Source: Nemertoderma westbladi (Eukaryota > Xenacoelomorpha > Nemertodermatida > Nemertodermatidae). From it: DNA of 64,000 nucleotides. Of the stretch, positions 12,841 through 23,324 are shown piece by piece (the first letter of the stretch is position 1; each line of letters opens with the position of its first letter). The stretch spans positions 1 through 64,000 of the forward strand of contig JAUCBJ010001929.1 of NCBI GenBank assembly GCA_032718475.1. Direction: 5' to 3'. The translations under genes were made by a program, and so were the position numbers. The notes under the pieces are model-generated. The model was not told where the DNA came from. It did no database searches and worked only from the letters and a program-made list of their open reading frames with translations.

Positions 12841-13812
12841 TGAGAATTTCCCGTAGTGCAGTTGAGAGTCCACGGGCCTGAAAAGAGCTATATAGTGAAC
12901 GCCCTCCTTGACTCCGGCAGCACAGGAACATTCATCGACAAAGAACTAGCCGAAGACATCTTTGCTGGACAACCCAAGTTCCGAACTAAGTTGAACATGT
13001 CAGGAATTATGCAGGTTTGGAAATCTACAGTAACTACAGATTACTATGTAGGTGCGTTGTCCACCCCCCAGGATGAACTAGGAGAACACAGCATAAGGTC
13101 AGTAAAAATGGTGGCGATAAAGAACTTCGCTACCAGCCAAGTAGAACCTTATAACTGGGATGAGGACGATTTCACCCAGCAGTTTGATATACCTAGATTC
13201 AACACAGATTACCCTGGAGTGCAAATACTCATCGGTCAAAATGCGCATGAGGCGCTCGAGACATTGGAGAAACGGCCTGCTCAACCGAAACCATTACAAG
13301 TCTATGCGGGAAGAACTAGAGTAGGTTGGTACTTTACTGGCCCTTCACGTAGAACTCTCATGGAAAGATTACCAAAAGAACAGGTATATCAATTAAGTAA
13401 ATGGGAAGTGGAGAGCAGTGAAGTTGACGACCCAACTGAGGGAACACCATACTCCTCAGATAATGACGATATTAACTCCAATGTAGATCAATGGAGACAT
13501 TGCCCCGAGACGATTAATCTAGCCGACATCGCTTCCAGAGGAGCAACTCCTCAAGAACTGACAGATACTCCAGACCGGTTAGGTGGACCCGACTTCCTAA
13601 ATAAAGAAGATGAATGGCCTCCTCATCTTACCCCGGCGAAGATTAGACAGGCCAAGGGAGCGGAGAAAGTAACACAACCACTCAATCGCCCAGCTGGTCG
13701 TTTATGTTTACTGGAAAGAGACCGAAAACTGTCCGGAAACTATGGAAGGCAAGATACTCTTCCCACGACCACCTCCCTAATCCAACAAATATCTAGGGAC
13801 TCCATAACGTAA
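12841..13812 (+). pseudogene. pro: BEL/Pao protease fused in frame to RNase H tail (RT deleted)
   Basis: Continues gag's frame after one TGA (12841-12843). VNALLDSGSTGTFID (about 12898-12942) is the aspartic protease active site of the DUF1758/A17 type; GRTRVGWYFTGP marks the domain end (about 13312-13343). SKWEVESSEVD resembles the start of the pol linker. At about 13470-13490 the frame jumps to DQWRHCPETINLADIASRG and GPDFLNKEDEWP, which in BEL pol follow the RNase H domain. The entire RT palm and fingers and most of RNase H are therefore missing, without loss of frame. The ORF ends at 13812 and integrase is absent. In function only Gag processing could remain, if the stop is suppressed. 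Confidence 0.8.
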
Positions 13813-15592
13813 CAACATACGGAGTGGGTGTGTGACTATATTATTTTATATTTATTTTTTTTATTTTATATTATGTATGTATTATTATGTAATTTTATTA
13901 TAATCGTTTTCTTTAATTTCATTTAGTAGAATGTTATTTTAGCGATTATTTAGTAGATTAGTGCAATATATTAGCGTTTATTACTTAATTACCTGTATAT
14001 TATATATTTAGTGCGACGGCGAGAAATAATTCTTTTTCTCTTTCCTTACTGTCTGTATTACATTATAAATACGTGACTACAGTAAGATGAAATCTCCGTA
14101 CTTATTAAAGTACAATAAAGCTCCTACTATATTTAAGTATTATTGGTAGGCAGAGTATTAGGAATGCAAAGTTCAGATCCTCGTGTCTCGGCAAAACCAA
14201 GCTCTGGGTAGACCTTGGAAACGACTTGCCTCTTCTCACTGACATTGCTTCGTGCGATATTGCTCTCATACCGTATATTAAATAATACATATAGTAGAGT
14301 GATGTCCCTTTAACAGTAGCGTATAACGCAAAATAAATCTGTTAAACCCTTTGACCATCTGCAATTCTAGTCGATTAAGATATCGCGGCACCCACCGATA
14401 TACTTGAAAGACAAAATTCTAGAAGCAGTGGTTAACGTCCCCAGACTTGTTCGGGAATAAACCGGTGCCCATCCTAAATATTAACTATTAATATTTATAA
14501 AATCTGTCAAATTTCAGATCCTTTAACATTCTAGTCGATTAAGATATCGTAGCACTTACCGATACTCTTAAAAAGACAAAATTCCTAGAATCAAGGATCC
14601 CAGTCCCCAGACTTGTTCTGGAATAAAATTGTGTCTATTTTAATATTAAATAATAAAATTACGGGAATAAATTTAAATTCATCTTTTAATGAATTTGATA
14701 AATTGTTATTTTATACAATTTATAATATTCCCAAAATTCCATTAATTAATAGATCATGGGAGCGGAGATTCACCTATTAAGTGTGTTAGTGTGCGAGAAT
14801 CTCCAATATAGAGTCAATAGCCGATAAAATTCATAAAATCATATATAAAGATGATATTGACCATGAAAGACTTACTATTAAATAGCATCCCAGATCTGTA
14901 TGCATGAGAATTACTCTAATTCTACCGCTAGCTTTCCATAATGTCACCATAGCAACAACCACGCTAGAATTAGAAGCGAGTTAACAGAACAATAAAAAGC
15001 TTGCTCATTGAATAGCATACGGAATAAATAACACACCGCTAGTATCCAAGGATACATAATAACAACGTGACATTCTGGAAGGCACTTGACTAACGGACAA
15101 ATGACCCGAATGTGTGATAGAATGTGTACCATTTGTGACAGTTATGTGGAATTTGTGCGTTTGTAGGTGAATGTTACTACTAAGGTGTGTTTACAGTAGC
15201 GAGTCGCAATTGTGAAAGTAGCCCTAACTCTCCAGTAAGAACCTGAAGTATATCTAAGCCTTTGGGACGGACGGTGGAGTGACTCGTGCTGGTTGTTGTA
15301 GTCGTTGTGCAGCTACGACGTTGGTGATAGGCACATCGGCGAAAGTACACCAGCGCTGAGGATCTCACACTGTCCGGGGGCAGAGAGGGGTAGGCAGCGA
15401 TGCCCGCTCGCCTAAATATAAACTCATTATAATATGGATAAACTTATATAGCAGATATGATTGAGTTGATAGAAGATGATCTTGGTATCAGGGAGCGATA
15501 CTCTACCTTTACAAGCGTTTGTTGATAGCTTGATACGCGGCGACGCTGGTCCAACCACTACGGAGGACGATGGTCGTTATATCTAACCGCCA
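13813..15592 (+). repeat. Non-coding internal part of the BEL element with tandem duplication
   Basis: No gene found. A segment around TCTAGTCGATTAAGATATCG is duplicated at about 14365-14460 and 14530-14630, each followed by CCCCAGACTTGTTC. The integrase expected in this interval is not detectable in any frame. Confidence 0.6.
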
Positions 15593-16968
15593 ATGTCCTG
15601 GGATCAACTTGCGCGTGGGTTGGACTGTAGAAAATTCACCGCTCGCTATACGCATCGTAATGGTACGTATATGGACTTCTTAACTACTGGTCATCCTATC
15701 GACCTACACGATACGAACGATATAGACACCAAAAGGGAAATGGTTTTATTTAAATATCATACCCAGCGAAAGCGGAACGATAAACTGAGACTCGAACACG
15801 AAAATTCTATTCGAAACTGACTCGAAAGTGCAGATGTTGAAGAGCCGGATAAACGCAGCGACTTCACCAAATACCTGGAATTCTTGAGAGAAACCTATCT
15901 CGATATTACCAGTCAACAGAATCTAGAAACTCGATATCTTCAAGGTATACATCATGACCGCATGGTAGAACTCAAACGGCTCTATTCCACTATGATGTAT
16001 CTTACCGCCGATCGACCGCTACCTGTTGTACCGGATAGCTTCGAACAGATGGAGGAATATTGTAAGCTGGAAAAAGATCACTCGCGTTTCCCCTACAAGA
16101 CGTGCGTCTTTGGTATTATTGCGATGAATGCCCTAGACCCAACCAACAAACGGAAAGACCTAAACATCCGCGGAGACGTTGCACTAAACACGGTTTTACT
16201 CGCTATACTGGCGGGAGTTTCGAGCGAAATTTGTTTGACATATCACCTACGCTCGTTCGACTCAGACGATCCTTAAATAAACCAATGATCAGAGTTCCGG
16301 AATACTCGGTCAGACCTCCTCATTCACTAGTGAGACCTCAGACTCTTGATCCTATTAGTATGACGGATCCTCCCGAGCTGTACTCACTGTTCAAAGATCT
16401 AGTGTTACCTGAACAATTAGTCGGTGGCACCCCGGTTGTGGGCTTCCTAGATATTAGCCCATCCTACCTAGCCGGATTGGGACGCGGACATTTAATATCG
16501 CCGTTTAACCCTTACCATCGTCCCGGCTTAACACGATATAACCTGTCACCGAAGTGGCGGAGAGCGTTGTACCAAATGAGTTAGACGCTATTCTACAAAG
16601 ATCAGAAAAGGAACTTACGCTTGTTCAGATAAACATAAATTGCACTAGCAAGTCCAAGCGGTAAACAAAGCAACTTTATCTCAGTTCGATTGGGAAATCC
16701 AGAATCTCTAAGAAGTTATCGAACTTGGACGACCCTATTCTCTGCGAGAATTTTTGGATGAACGTATCCAGCTACGAGCGGAGGAAAATCAGCTCGAGGA
16801 GAAGCATATCGAAATGGCGGATACCCCGACCATAATCCTATACCTTCTGATGCAATCATATTGCACCCTTCACCCAGGAGTTATGGCCCTCCTAGTAAAG
16901 TGGCTCCCCCCAAAGAGAAAAGGACTCTTTCTAGCTTTAAAAAACTGCGTAAACGCCGTCCACGCAAG
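15593..16968 (+). pseudogene. Unrecognised ORF between pol remnant and 3' LTR
   Basis: One frame runs from ATG 15593 through a single TGA (15818-15820) to about 16150, then continues in a second frame to 16584 (LFDISPTLVRLRR, DPPELYSLFKDLV). More coding-like sequence follows in other frames, ending in a Pro/Lys/Arg-rich tail (FKKLRKRRPRKTD, stop about 16968). I recognise no domain: no Cys knuckles, no clear membrane segment, no signal peptide. The position, downstream of pol and upstream of the polypurine tract, is where envelope-like or accessory ORFs occur in some LTR elements, but nothing here supports an envelope. The third BEL copy in this window also has an ORF in this place, without visible similarity. 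Confidence 0.45.
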
Positions 16969-17055
16969 ACAGACTAACTGTTTAGAGTATTTTTATATTT
17001 TAGAAACTGTGATTTTTTATATTTTATAGAATTAAATCCCATTTTCTGGGAGCGG

Positions 17056-18242
17056 TGTAAAAGCTTTTGTGGGATATAACTGGCCCTTTTGCTTCGCAAT
17101 CCAGTTTCCCTTAATGCGCTCAAATACTCTAAAGAAAAACTCCCTAACTCAAATGATGCAAGCTACCGGCTGATTGGCTGATTTGCTGTACGTATGGCCT
17201 CTTTGTTCTGTTCGATCAACCAACCAGAGCAAGGTCAACCAAGCAGAGTGATTCATCCTGTGTGTTGGCTAAGGGCTGCAAAAACCCGAATAGTTCGGCA
17301 TTTAGACATTCGTGGAATCTGTGGAATATGGAGCTCTGCCAATGAGAGCTTTTCCTCTTTGTGTTGAAAGCTACCTGCAACAGCTCATAGGGTTCAGTGT
17401 GTTGGTTTTTCCAGAGCCTAGAACATCGGCTATGGAATTATTCTGAATTATTCCAACATTAGAACGACTTTAATTATAAGAACACATAACTGTTACCGAC
17501 GGCACGGTACGGTACGAATTGGTACGGTACGGTACGGTCTGATGTACGGCACGTATTGCATATTATTTACTGCTATTTACTGTTTGTTATTGATTGTATC
17601 AGTTGTTTACATATTGTTATTTGGAGAATAACGATAAACGATCAGAAACCCCGATCTTCTTGATACACTAAGGTTAGAGAGACCGGTTACATATAGCAAT
17701 TGCGACTTATATTATCGTGGTTTGTAGTGAATTGAATGCTATTTTATAGGGCCTACAAATGTCGGTTGCTATTCTCTTTATATATGATTAAAATCAGTGA
17801 CTATCGGCAATTCAGTGTGCAGCGGTGTACAATAGTCTGTATGTGCTTGTCCGCGTAACAAAGCATCTCCTAAAGAATGCGCCTTATGTGTAACTTATAA
17901 TCCATTCCGTTGTGTTTAGTGTAAGCCATAGCTCTGTTTATATAGATAGAGCGCCACGTCCTAAAGGAACTGCTAATATTTCCCGAAAGTGAATGATATT
18001 TGTCAGGAATTATATTAACGATCAATCGAATAGTACGGTAGGCCTGCACCGCAATCAAATTAAAGCATCCGAATCCAGTCTCCCGGGTATATCCAGCGGG
18101 TGAATGGTCGCGCATAGACTGGCTTCGGCTAATGTTGGATTTATTTGTGTCAAATACTTGTCATAGGCTAAAGTCGATTTATAACCTAGAAGACATATAG
18201 ATTTGGCGGGTTAAACTGCCAAAGGTCTTAAAAGCGCGAACA
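17056..18242 (+). repeat. 3' LTR of the BEL/Pao element
   Basis: 1187 bp, nearly identical to the 5' LTR apart from about six substitutions, a 1-bp indel near 17750 and about 219 extra bases at 17957-18176. It ends GCGAACA immediately before the second CACTG target copy. Confidence 0.9.
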
Positions 18243-18262
18243 CACTGGTATGTCCAGGTGCA
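18243..18262 (+). pseudogene. Short middle piece of the interrupted RT gene
   Basis: These 20 bases join the frame ending at 5809 to the frame starting at 19221 and carry the target duplications of two insertions: CACTG (BEL element) at one end and CAGGTGCA (SINE cluster) at the other. Only the reading frame and the duplications support this assignment. Confidence 0.7.
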
Positions 18263-19220
18263 CCCATTATAGGAAGGGATCTAGGGGTCTTTACCTGGAA
18301 TGATAAGTTTATTTTACCGAAAATAACTTATCTTTTATTGGCGCAATTGTAGGACTAATCCCATCACATGCGTACTTTTTAACCGGGTAGTGTACAAATT
18401 TAGGAATCGCGTATTTTTTCTTGAAATTAATATCTCATATCTCTCCAAACCACGTACGCGTTTCGACTTTACTGGGTCTCATCAGCGTGGTGTCGGATTC
18501 GAACCTTCTTATTTTCGGTAAATTAAACTTATCATTCGAGGTAAAGACCCCTAGATCCCTTCCTATAATAAATGCATAATAACAAACACCTCGAAAAATA
18601 CAGCTTGCCAACACATTGTTACTATCAATAATCAAAAAATCAGGGGCTAATATAATGGCAGCTGGCTTTGAAATTAATACTCCATATCGTATCTCAAGAA
18701 CCTGTGGCCTAGTGGTTGTAGTCTCGGCTTCCACCTCAAGGTCCCAGGTTCGAATCCGACACCATGCTGATGAGACCCAGTAAGGTCGAAACGCGTATGT
18801 GGTTTTGAGAGATATGAGATATTAATTTCAAAAAAATTACGCGATTCTTAAATTTGTACACTACCCAGTTAAAAAGTACGCATGTGATGGGATTAGTCCT
18901 ACAATTGCGCAATAAAAGATAAGTTATTTTCGGTAAAATAAACTTGCTGATGAGACCCAGTAAGGTCGAAACGCGTACGTGGTTTGGAGAGATATGAGAT
19001 ATTAATTTCAAAAAAATTACGCGATTCTTAAATTTGTACACTACCCAGTTAAAAAGTACGCATGTGATGGGATTAGTCCTACAATTGCGCCAATAAAAGA
19101 TAAGTTATTTTCGGTAAAATAAACTATCATTCGAGGTTAAGACCCCTAAATCCCTTCCTATAATAAATGCATAATAACAAACACCTCGAAAAATACAGCT
19201 TGCCAACACATTGTTACTAT
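18263..19220 (+). mobile_element. Composite cluster of tRNA-derived SINE copies
   Basis: Flanked by an 8-bp duplication, CAGGTGCA at 18255-18262 and 19221-19228. Inside are at least three copies of a body containing GAGACCCAGTAAGGTCGAAA: one on the - strand (about 18270-18520) and two on the + strand (about 18765-18935 and 18946-19140). The 3' part, around CCCCTAGATCCCTTCCTAT followed by AACACATTGTTACTAT, occurs twice in + orientation (18552-18629 and 19142-19220). The first + copy has a tRNA-like head with A and B boxes. The reverse and direct copies suggest SINEs inserted into or recombined with each other before or after arrival at this site. Confidence 0.7.
18705..18757 (+). promoter_or_regulatory. 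RNA polymerase III internal promoter (A and B boxes) of a SINE head
   Basis: TGGCCTAGTGG at 18705-18715 fits an A box and GGTTCGAATCC at 18747-18757 is a consensus B box, about 31 bp apart as in tRNA genes. The surrounding sequence continues into the SINE body rather than a tRNA acceptor stem, so it is a tRNA-related SINE head, not a working tRNA gene. Confidence 0.7.
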
Positions 19221-19600
19221 CAGGTGCATCCAGGCAGAATGGGATTATCTCCTCTGTGTAGTAGAAACTGTTGAAGAGGAACTCACCCCAATTCGTAATG
19301 CTGGCCTACGCAGCTACATCCCTGCCCAGTTTGGCACTGCCTCTGGTTCAGTCGAGGATGACCTTATCCTACTTCCTGTTTGCCGTGGAGGCATTGAGCT
19401 GCGCGACCCCCTGATCAGGAGAGGGCCAGCCAGGACAGCGTCATTGAGTGGAACCTCACTCTTCACAGAGGCAATCACATCTCGGATGCCTCTCCAGGTA
19501 ACTGACCATGAGATGCGCCTCCATGAGGAGTTGAGAATGCAACGCGAAGAACTAAATACTCAATACAAACTCCAGCAAGAGTCTGCTATTGCAACCCTTC
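19221..19600 (+). pseudogene. Right half of the GxTQGDPLAM-type RT gene
   Basis: Frame CIQAEWDYLLCVVETVEEEL, then DDLILLPVCRGGIELRDP and a DHEMRLHEELRMQREEL segment, corresponds to the region that follows the AHT block of this RT family, so it continues the protein broken at 5809. The family-specific LP(A/V)xxGGIxL segment is clear. The frame stays open past 19600 but similarity to this family fades there. A separate fragment of the same family's far C-terminus occurs at 33750-34240. Confidence 0.7.
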
Positions 19601-20115
19601 CTTGGGTTATGCTTTGTAAACAATTCGTATCTTTTACATTGAGTTTACGTGCTTCTAATAAATTGTGCATTCGCTTGTTAGCTAATCTAACGGAATTTGA
19701 TTGTAGAACGAGAACTGGGTTAAATCTAAGGCGCATTGACTATGTTTGTAATATTGATAATCTATTTAACCTAAATGCTAAATGTGTTTCGTCTGTGTTG
19801 GTATATTCTAGAACTTCTAGCGATAACTTGTGGCGAATTGGTGTATGTAAGGATCTATGTAATGTACTCGCCGGAGATAATATGTATGTTGAAGGCTTCT
19901 CCAGAGTAGAGTTACTTGATATTGTGAATTACGTCTCATCTTATTAAGCGTTCATCATTCCTCTTATTAATTTTAGTGGTATTATATTACTTACCTAATA
20001 TAGACTTTTGTGCTAGGTTATATAACCATTACTTTCATTATTGGTGTACTGTGCATTATTCATATATATATATTTGATTTGCCATGTACGAATATAAATA
20101 AAATAAATAAAATTG
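19601..20115 (+). pseudogene. Possible LINE 3' end (C-terminus of ORF2, 3' UTR and A/T-rich tail)
   Basis: The open frame ending at TAA 19945-19947 contains TLPWVMLCKQFVSFTLSL and CRTRTGLNLRRID, reminiscent of the C-terminal region of CR1/L2-group ORF2, followed by about 150 bp without genes and an AAATAAAATAAATAAAATTG tail typical of such LINE ends. No RT core precedes it. It could be the far end of the old LINE seen at 1236-4380; the similarity is weak. Confidence 0.35.
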
Positions 20116-20460
20116 AAGATTATCTCGTCGTTTTTTAATGGTGGTGATGAAACAAGATCAAAGACTATATGAACTATATATACTAAACAGTATATAATAC
20201 TAACCATATAATATATTTATCAATTAACATTTAAAAAAACAATTTAGTTAATTGGTGATGTTCCAGAAAAAAAAAAAAATATTTATTATATCAGGATATT
20301 TATATTTTTTGACCACTCGAATCACAAACTCTCTACCTTGTGAAGGTGTCATGATATTTGCTTTAAGTTTGTAGTTGTTTTTACTTTGAGTTCTTTCACT
20401 ATAGCCATTACTCCACTGCCAATGTTGAGTCAAGACTTCGTTGGACTGAGTAATACGACT

Positions 20461-21300
20461 ACGATGGCTTGAAAGAGATGATAGCGACTGCCAAGCATGG
20501 TAATGAGGTTTTGGAACCATCTGCATTCCACAATTGGAATAATAAAAAGACAGCTTCTGTTAAATTACATTCCTCATCTTGTGGATATTGTCGAAATCAA
20601 GTTTGTAAATGGGTCTAGCCATACATCATGACATGTTTTGGCAAAGAGAGTATGAGTGTTCTGTCTTTACAAACGAAATGTAAATATAAACAACTATGCC
20701 AATGTATAATCGAAGAGGTAAAACATGAGGTAATAAGGCAATGTATATAGTATTGAGACGGTAAAATTATATCACAATAACAGAGTCAATGTTCACAGTA
20801 CCGGTATAAAATACAGACCTAAGAAGCAGTACGGGCCAACCAGGCCAACATACAAGTATGCTCAGTTCTATACAGTAGATACCATAAAGGCACACAGCCA
20901 AACCTGGTGGCGCTAGGCCTACATAACATGAAGAAGGTTGAGCGCAGAATAAGTAGTAAAAAGAAACTATCCTTGTCAAGGAAGTCTCTTTTTTTGTAGT
21001 TTCTTTTTACTACTGTATTCTGCGCTCAACCTTCTTCATGTTATGTAGGCCTAGTTGTTTATAGTTATATTTCGTTTGTAAAGACAGAAGACTCATACTC
21101 TCTTTACCGAAACGTGTGATGTATGGCATAAGGGTAGACCCATTTACAAACTTGATTTCGACAATATCCGGCGCGATGAGGAATGTGTGGAATTAATTTA
21201 ACAGAAGCTGTCTTTTTATTTTTCCACCCCATATGGTTCCAAAACCTCATTACCATGCTTGGCAGTCTCTATCATCTCTTTCAAGCCATCACTGCTTACC
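20461..21300. repeat. Large foldback palindrome with a nested hairpin
   Basis: 20461-20697 and 21055-21300 are imperfect inverted copies (for example AAACCTCATTACCATGCTTGGC and its complement). Inside the loop, 20916-20970 and 20998-21052 form a second, almost perfect inverted pair around AGGCCTACATAACATGAAGA. There is no transposase and no coding sequence. It behaves like a foldback element or the product of two inverted insertions. Confidence 0.8.
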
Positions 21301-23141
21301 AGGCCAGTGCCGGTTTTAAGCTAAACTTCATAAAAATGACCACATTAAATAAAATTGTACAGATGGCTAAACTCTATATTGTTAAATAAAAATGTGCTGG
21401 TACAAAATATCAGAATAATTCATTAAAGTTTGACACGTATATCGCACTACCACTGGACGCAAAACCCGCCTTGGCGAATTAATATCCCGCCTCAATGTTA
21501 AATTCTCAATTTAGGGAAAGGAGCAGGTTACAGTGGCACGTTATTTTAACCAAAACAATAAACTAAACACAATAGTAGAAGAAGTTGCAGTTTTATTTTT
21601 GAGTGTAACTCATCTGTTATTTGCGTCCAATTTCCCCTGGAGAGGGATGAATTTTTATTGCGTCCAGTTTCCCCCCCTATCTGGATACGGTATGGGGTTT
21701 GGGAATACACAACTTCCAAACCCTATGCGATGTCGGCACTTTAATAAATAAATAAATTGGGATTTATCTGTGAATGCAAATGTAATTAGTAGGAATATTG
21801 CCCTCGGCACATGGCATTATCATAAAGTAGAAGCGGATATTTATTTAAACTGTGGGTAGAAATTCTCGTCAGATATTAATTAAACAATTTCCATTTATTT
21901 ACAGTAATAAACCTTGCGTAATGCGATTCATATATCCATATGTGAATAATGATGTTTAAAATTCAAATATAATATATGATCTCAATGCGCCTATTCTGCA
22001 TTTCCAACCGATTTTTGCTTTAGTGTAAATGTTTTGGCGAAATTCCATCATACCATACGATCTAACAATGACCCTGTCGCAAAGTGTCAAAAATGTAGGC
22101 TATATAGAAAATCAATCCTGATAATATTTATTATACCTGTGTTCAACGTAATTAATACAAATGTAAATAGAATTGAAGAATAATATGAAAAGTAAATAAA
22201 TTCATTAGAAAAAACCCTCTTCATTATTATTATATATTTATATTTCCTTCTGATCTACACTCAAATTCGTGTTTCAGTCTGCACGGCACGCCCATTGCGC
22301 ATTGCCCACATACATCCCCCAAAACACTTCTTTATTTTTATTGTATCTTTTTTCCATTTAATAAGTGCTGACATCGCCTGGGCCCATACGGTCTCAGCAC
22401 TGAGTTCCTTATCACAACTGCTGATCTCTGATTGGTTCTTAATTCAGGTTGAATTACATTGCCAGTGCCGAGACGGTATGGGGTTTGTAAATATGCTACC
22501 ATTCACCCCATGTATGATATTATGGTGTGAACAAATATTGTTTTTACTCTATATATAAGTTAATTAAAATTCATTAATTAATTTGCTGAGCAGAAAATAA
22601 TTATTAGTCAATTTTACATTTGTTTTGCAAATTTGCTACATTAAATTATACATTTGTTACAAAGTGAGGAGCCATCGGGTTGTCAGTTTATCGTGTCTCA
22701 CACGTTAACCGATCACTGTACTTTTACTTTAATTTTACACTATAATAGATTGTCAATGTTGGAACAGGCGTCAAAAATGAGAGATGTAAATGTAAAATCT
22801 CCATATCCCGACAATTAATCAATTTGAGAAGCAATAAATTACATTCTTAGAATTGTCATTAAATTCTAAAAAACTGTTTTTCTTTAGCCTATAAAACTTA
22901 AACCCCCCTCACCTTAAAATTAAGTTACTATACTAAACTAATCAGATACTAAGTTCTCCTAAAAATTGTGTAGCTCATTGCAAAGCATTTTTTCCTTTGA
23001 CTCCACACTAGAACCTGATTAGCCCTTTTCTGGCATTGCATTACATACCAGACATTACAATGAGGTCTGAATTGGGGACTTCCCTCGTTGCTATAAAACT
23101 TATTTAAATAAAACAAAAAATATATTTCTGCCACTAGGGCG
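21301..23141. other. AT-rich region without recognised genes
   Basis: Only short ORFs without family features. A motif around ACGGTATGGGGTTTG occurs at about 21688-21702 and again near 22474-22488. Nothing else of note. Confidence 0.4.
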
Positions 23142-23324
23142 GTTGCCGTTATTCCCGACACCATGGGGGAAAACGCCGATGCTGGAGGCGGAACTTTTAA
23201 ACCACGGAATTCCGGCCAGTCACCGGATATTGGAAGTGGAGAAGGAATACTTTCTTAAATGCAAGATTGTGGTTGAGAAAAAGTTGCATTGGTTGGATAT
23301 AATCTTTAATGTAACTTCCCTACG
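23142..23324 (-). repeat. 3' LTR of the gag-only BEL element
   Basis: 183 bp, two mismatches to 26048-26230. It begins directly after the truncated second zinc knuckle of gag. Confidence 0.85.

Larger units (their letters stand above)
5810..18242 (+). mobile_element. BEL/Pao LTR retrotransposon, RT/integrase-deleted, with 5-bp target duplication
   Basis: Two long direct repeats bound the element. It begins TGTAAAAG and ends GCGAACA, flanked by CACTG at 5805-5809 and again at 18243-18247, a 5-bp target duplication. A purine tract (GGGAGCGG) precedes the 3' LTR. No clear primer-binding site was recognised after the 5' LTR. Internal order: 2.3 kb leader, gag, protease fused to the tail of RNase H, 1.8 kb without genes, then an unrecognised ORF. 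The RT core and integrase are absent. By eye the LTRs differ at about six positions over their shared ~967 bp, so insertion is recent, yet the element is not autonomous. It interrupts an RT pseudogene whose frame is restored if the element and one TSD copy are ignored. Confidence 0.9.

Noticed and set aside
16754-17029. ORF with ALLVKWLPPKRKGLF
   Set aside because: A different frame gives a basic Pro/Lys-rich tail that better continues the upstream ORF; this frame is probably a shadow.
18700-18775. A tRNA gene
   Set aside because: A and B boxes are present but no acceptor stem closes, and the sequence continues into a repeated SINE body.
22949-23164. ORF starting in the 3' LTR of the gag-only element
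   Set aside because: It is the LTR ATG reading into unrelated flanking DNA.
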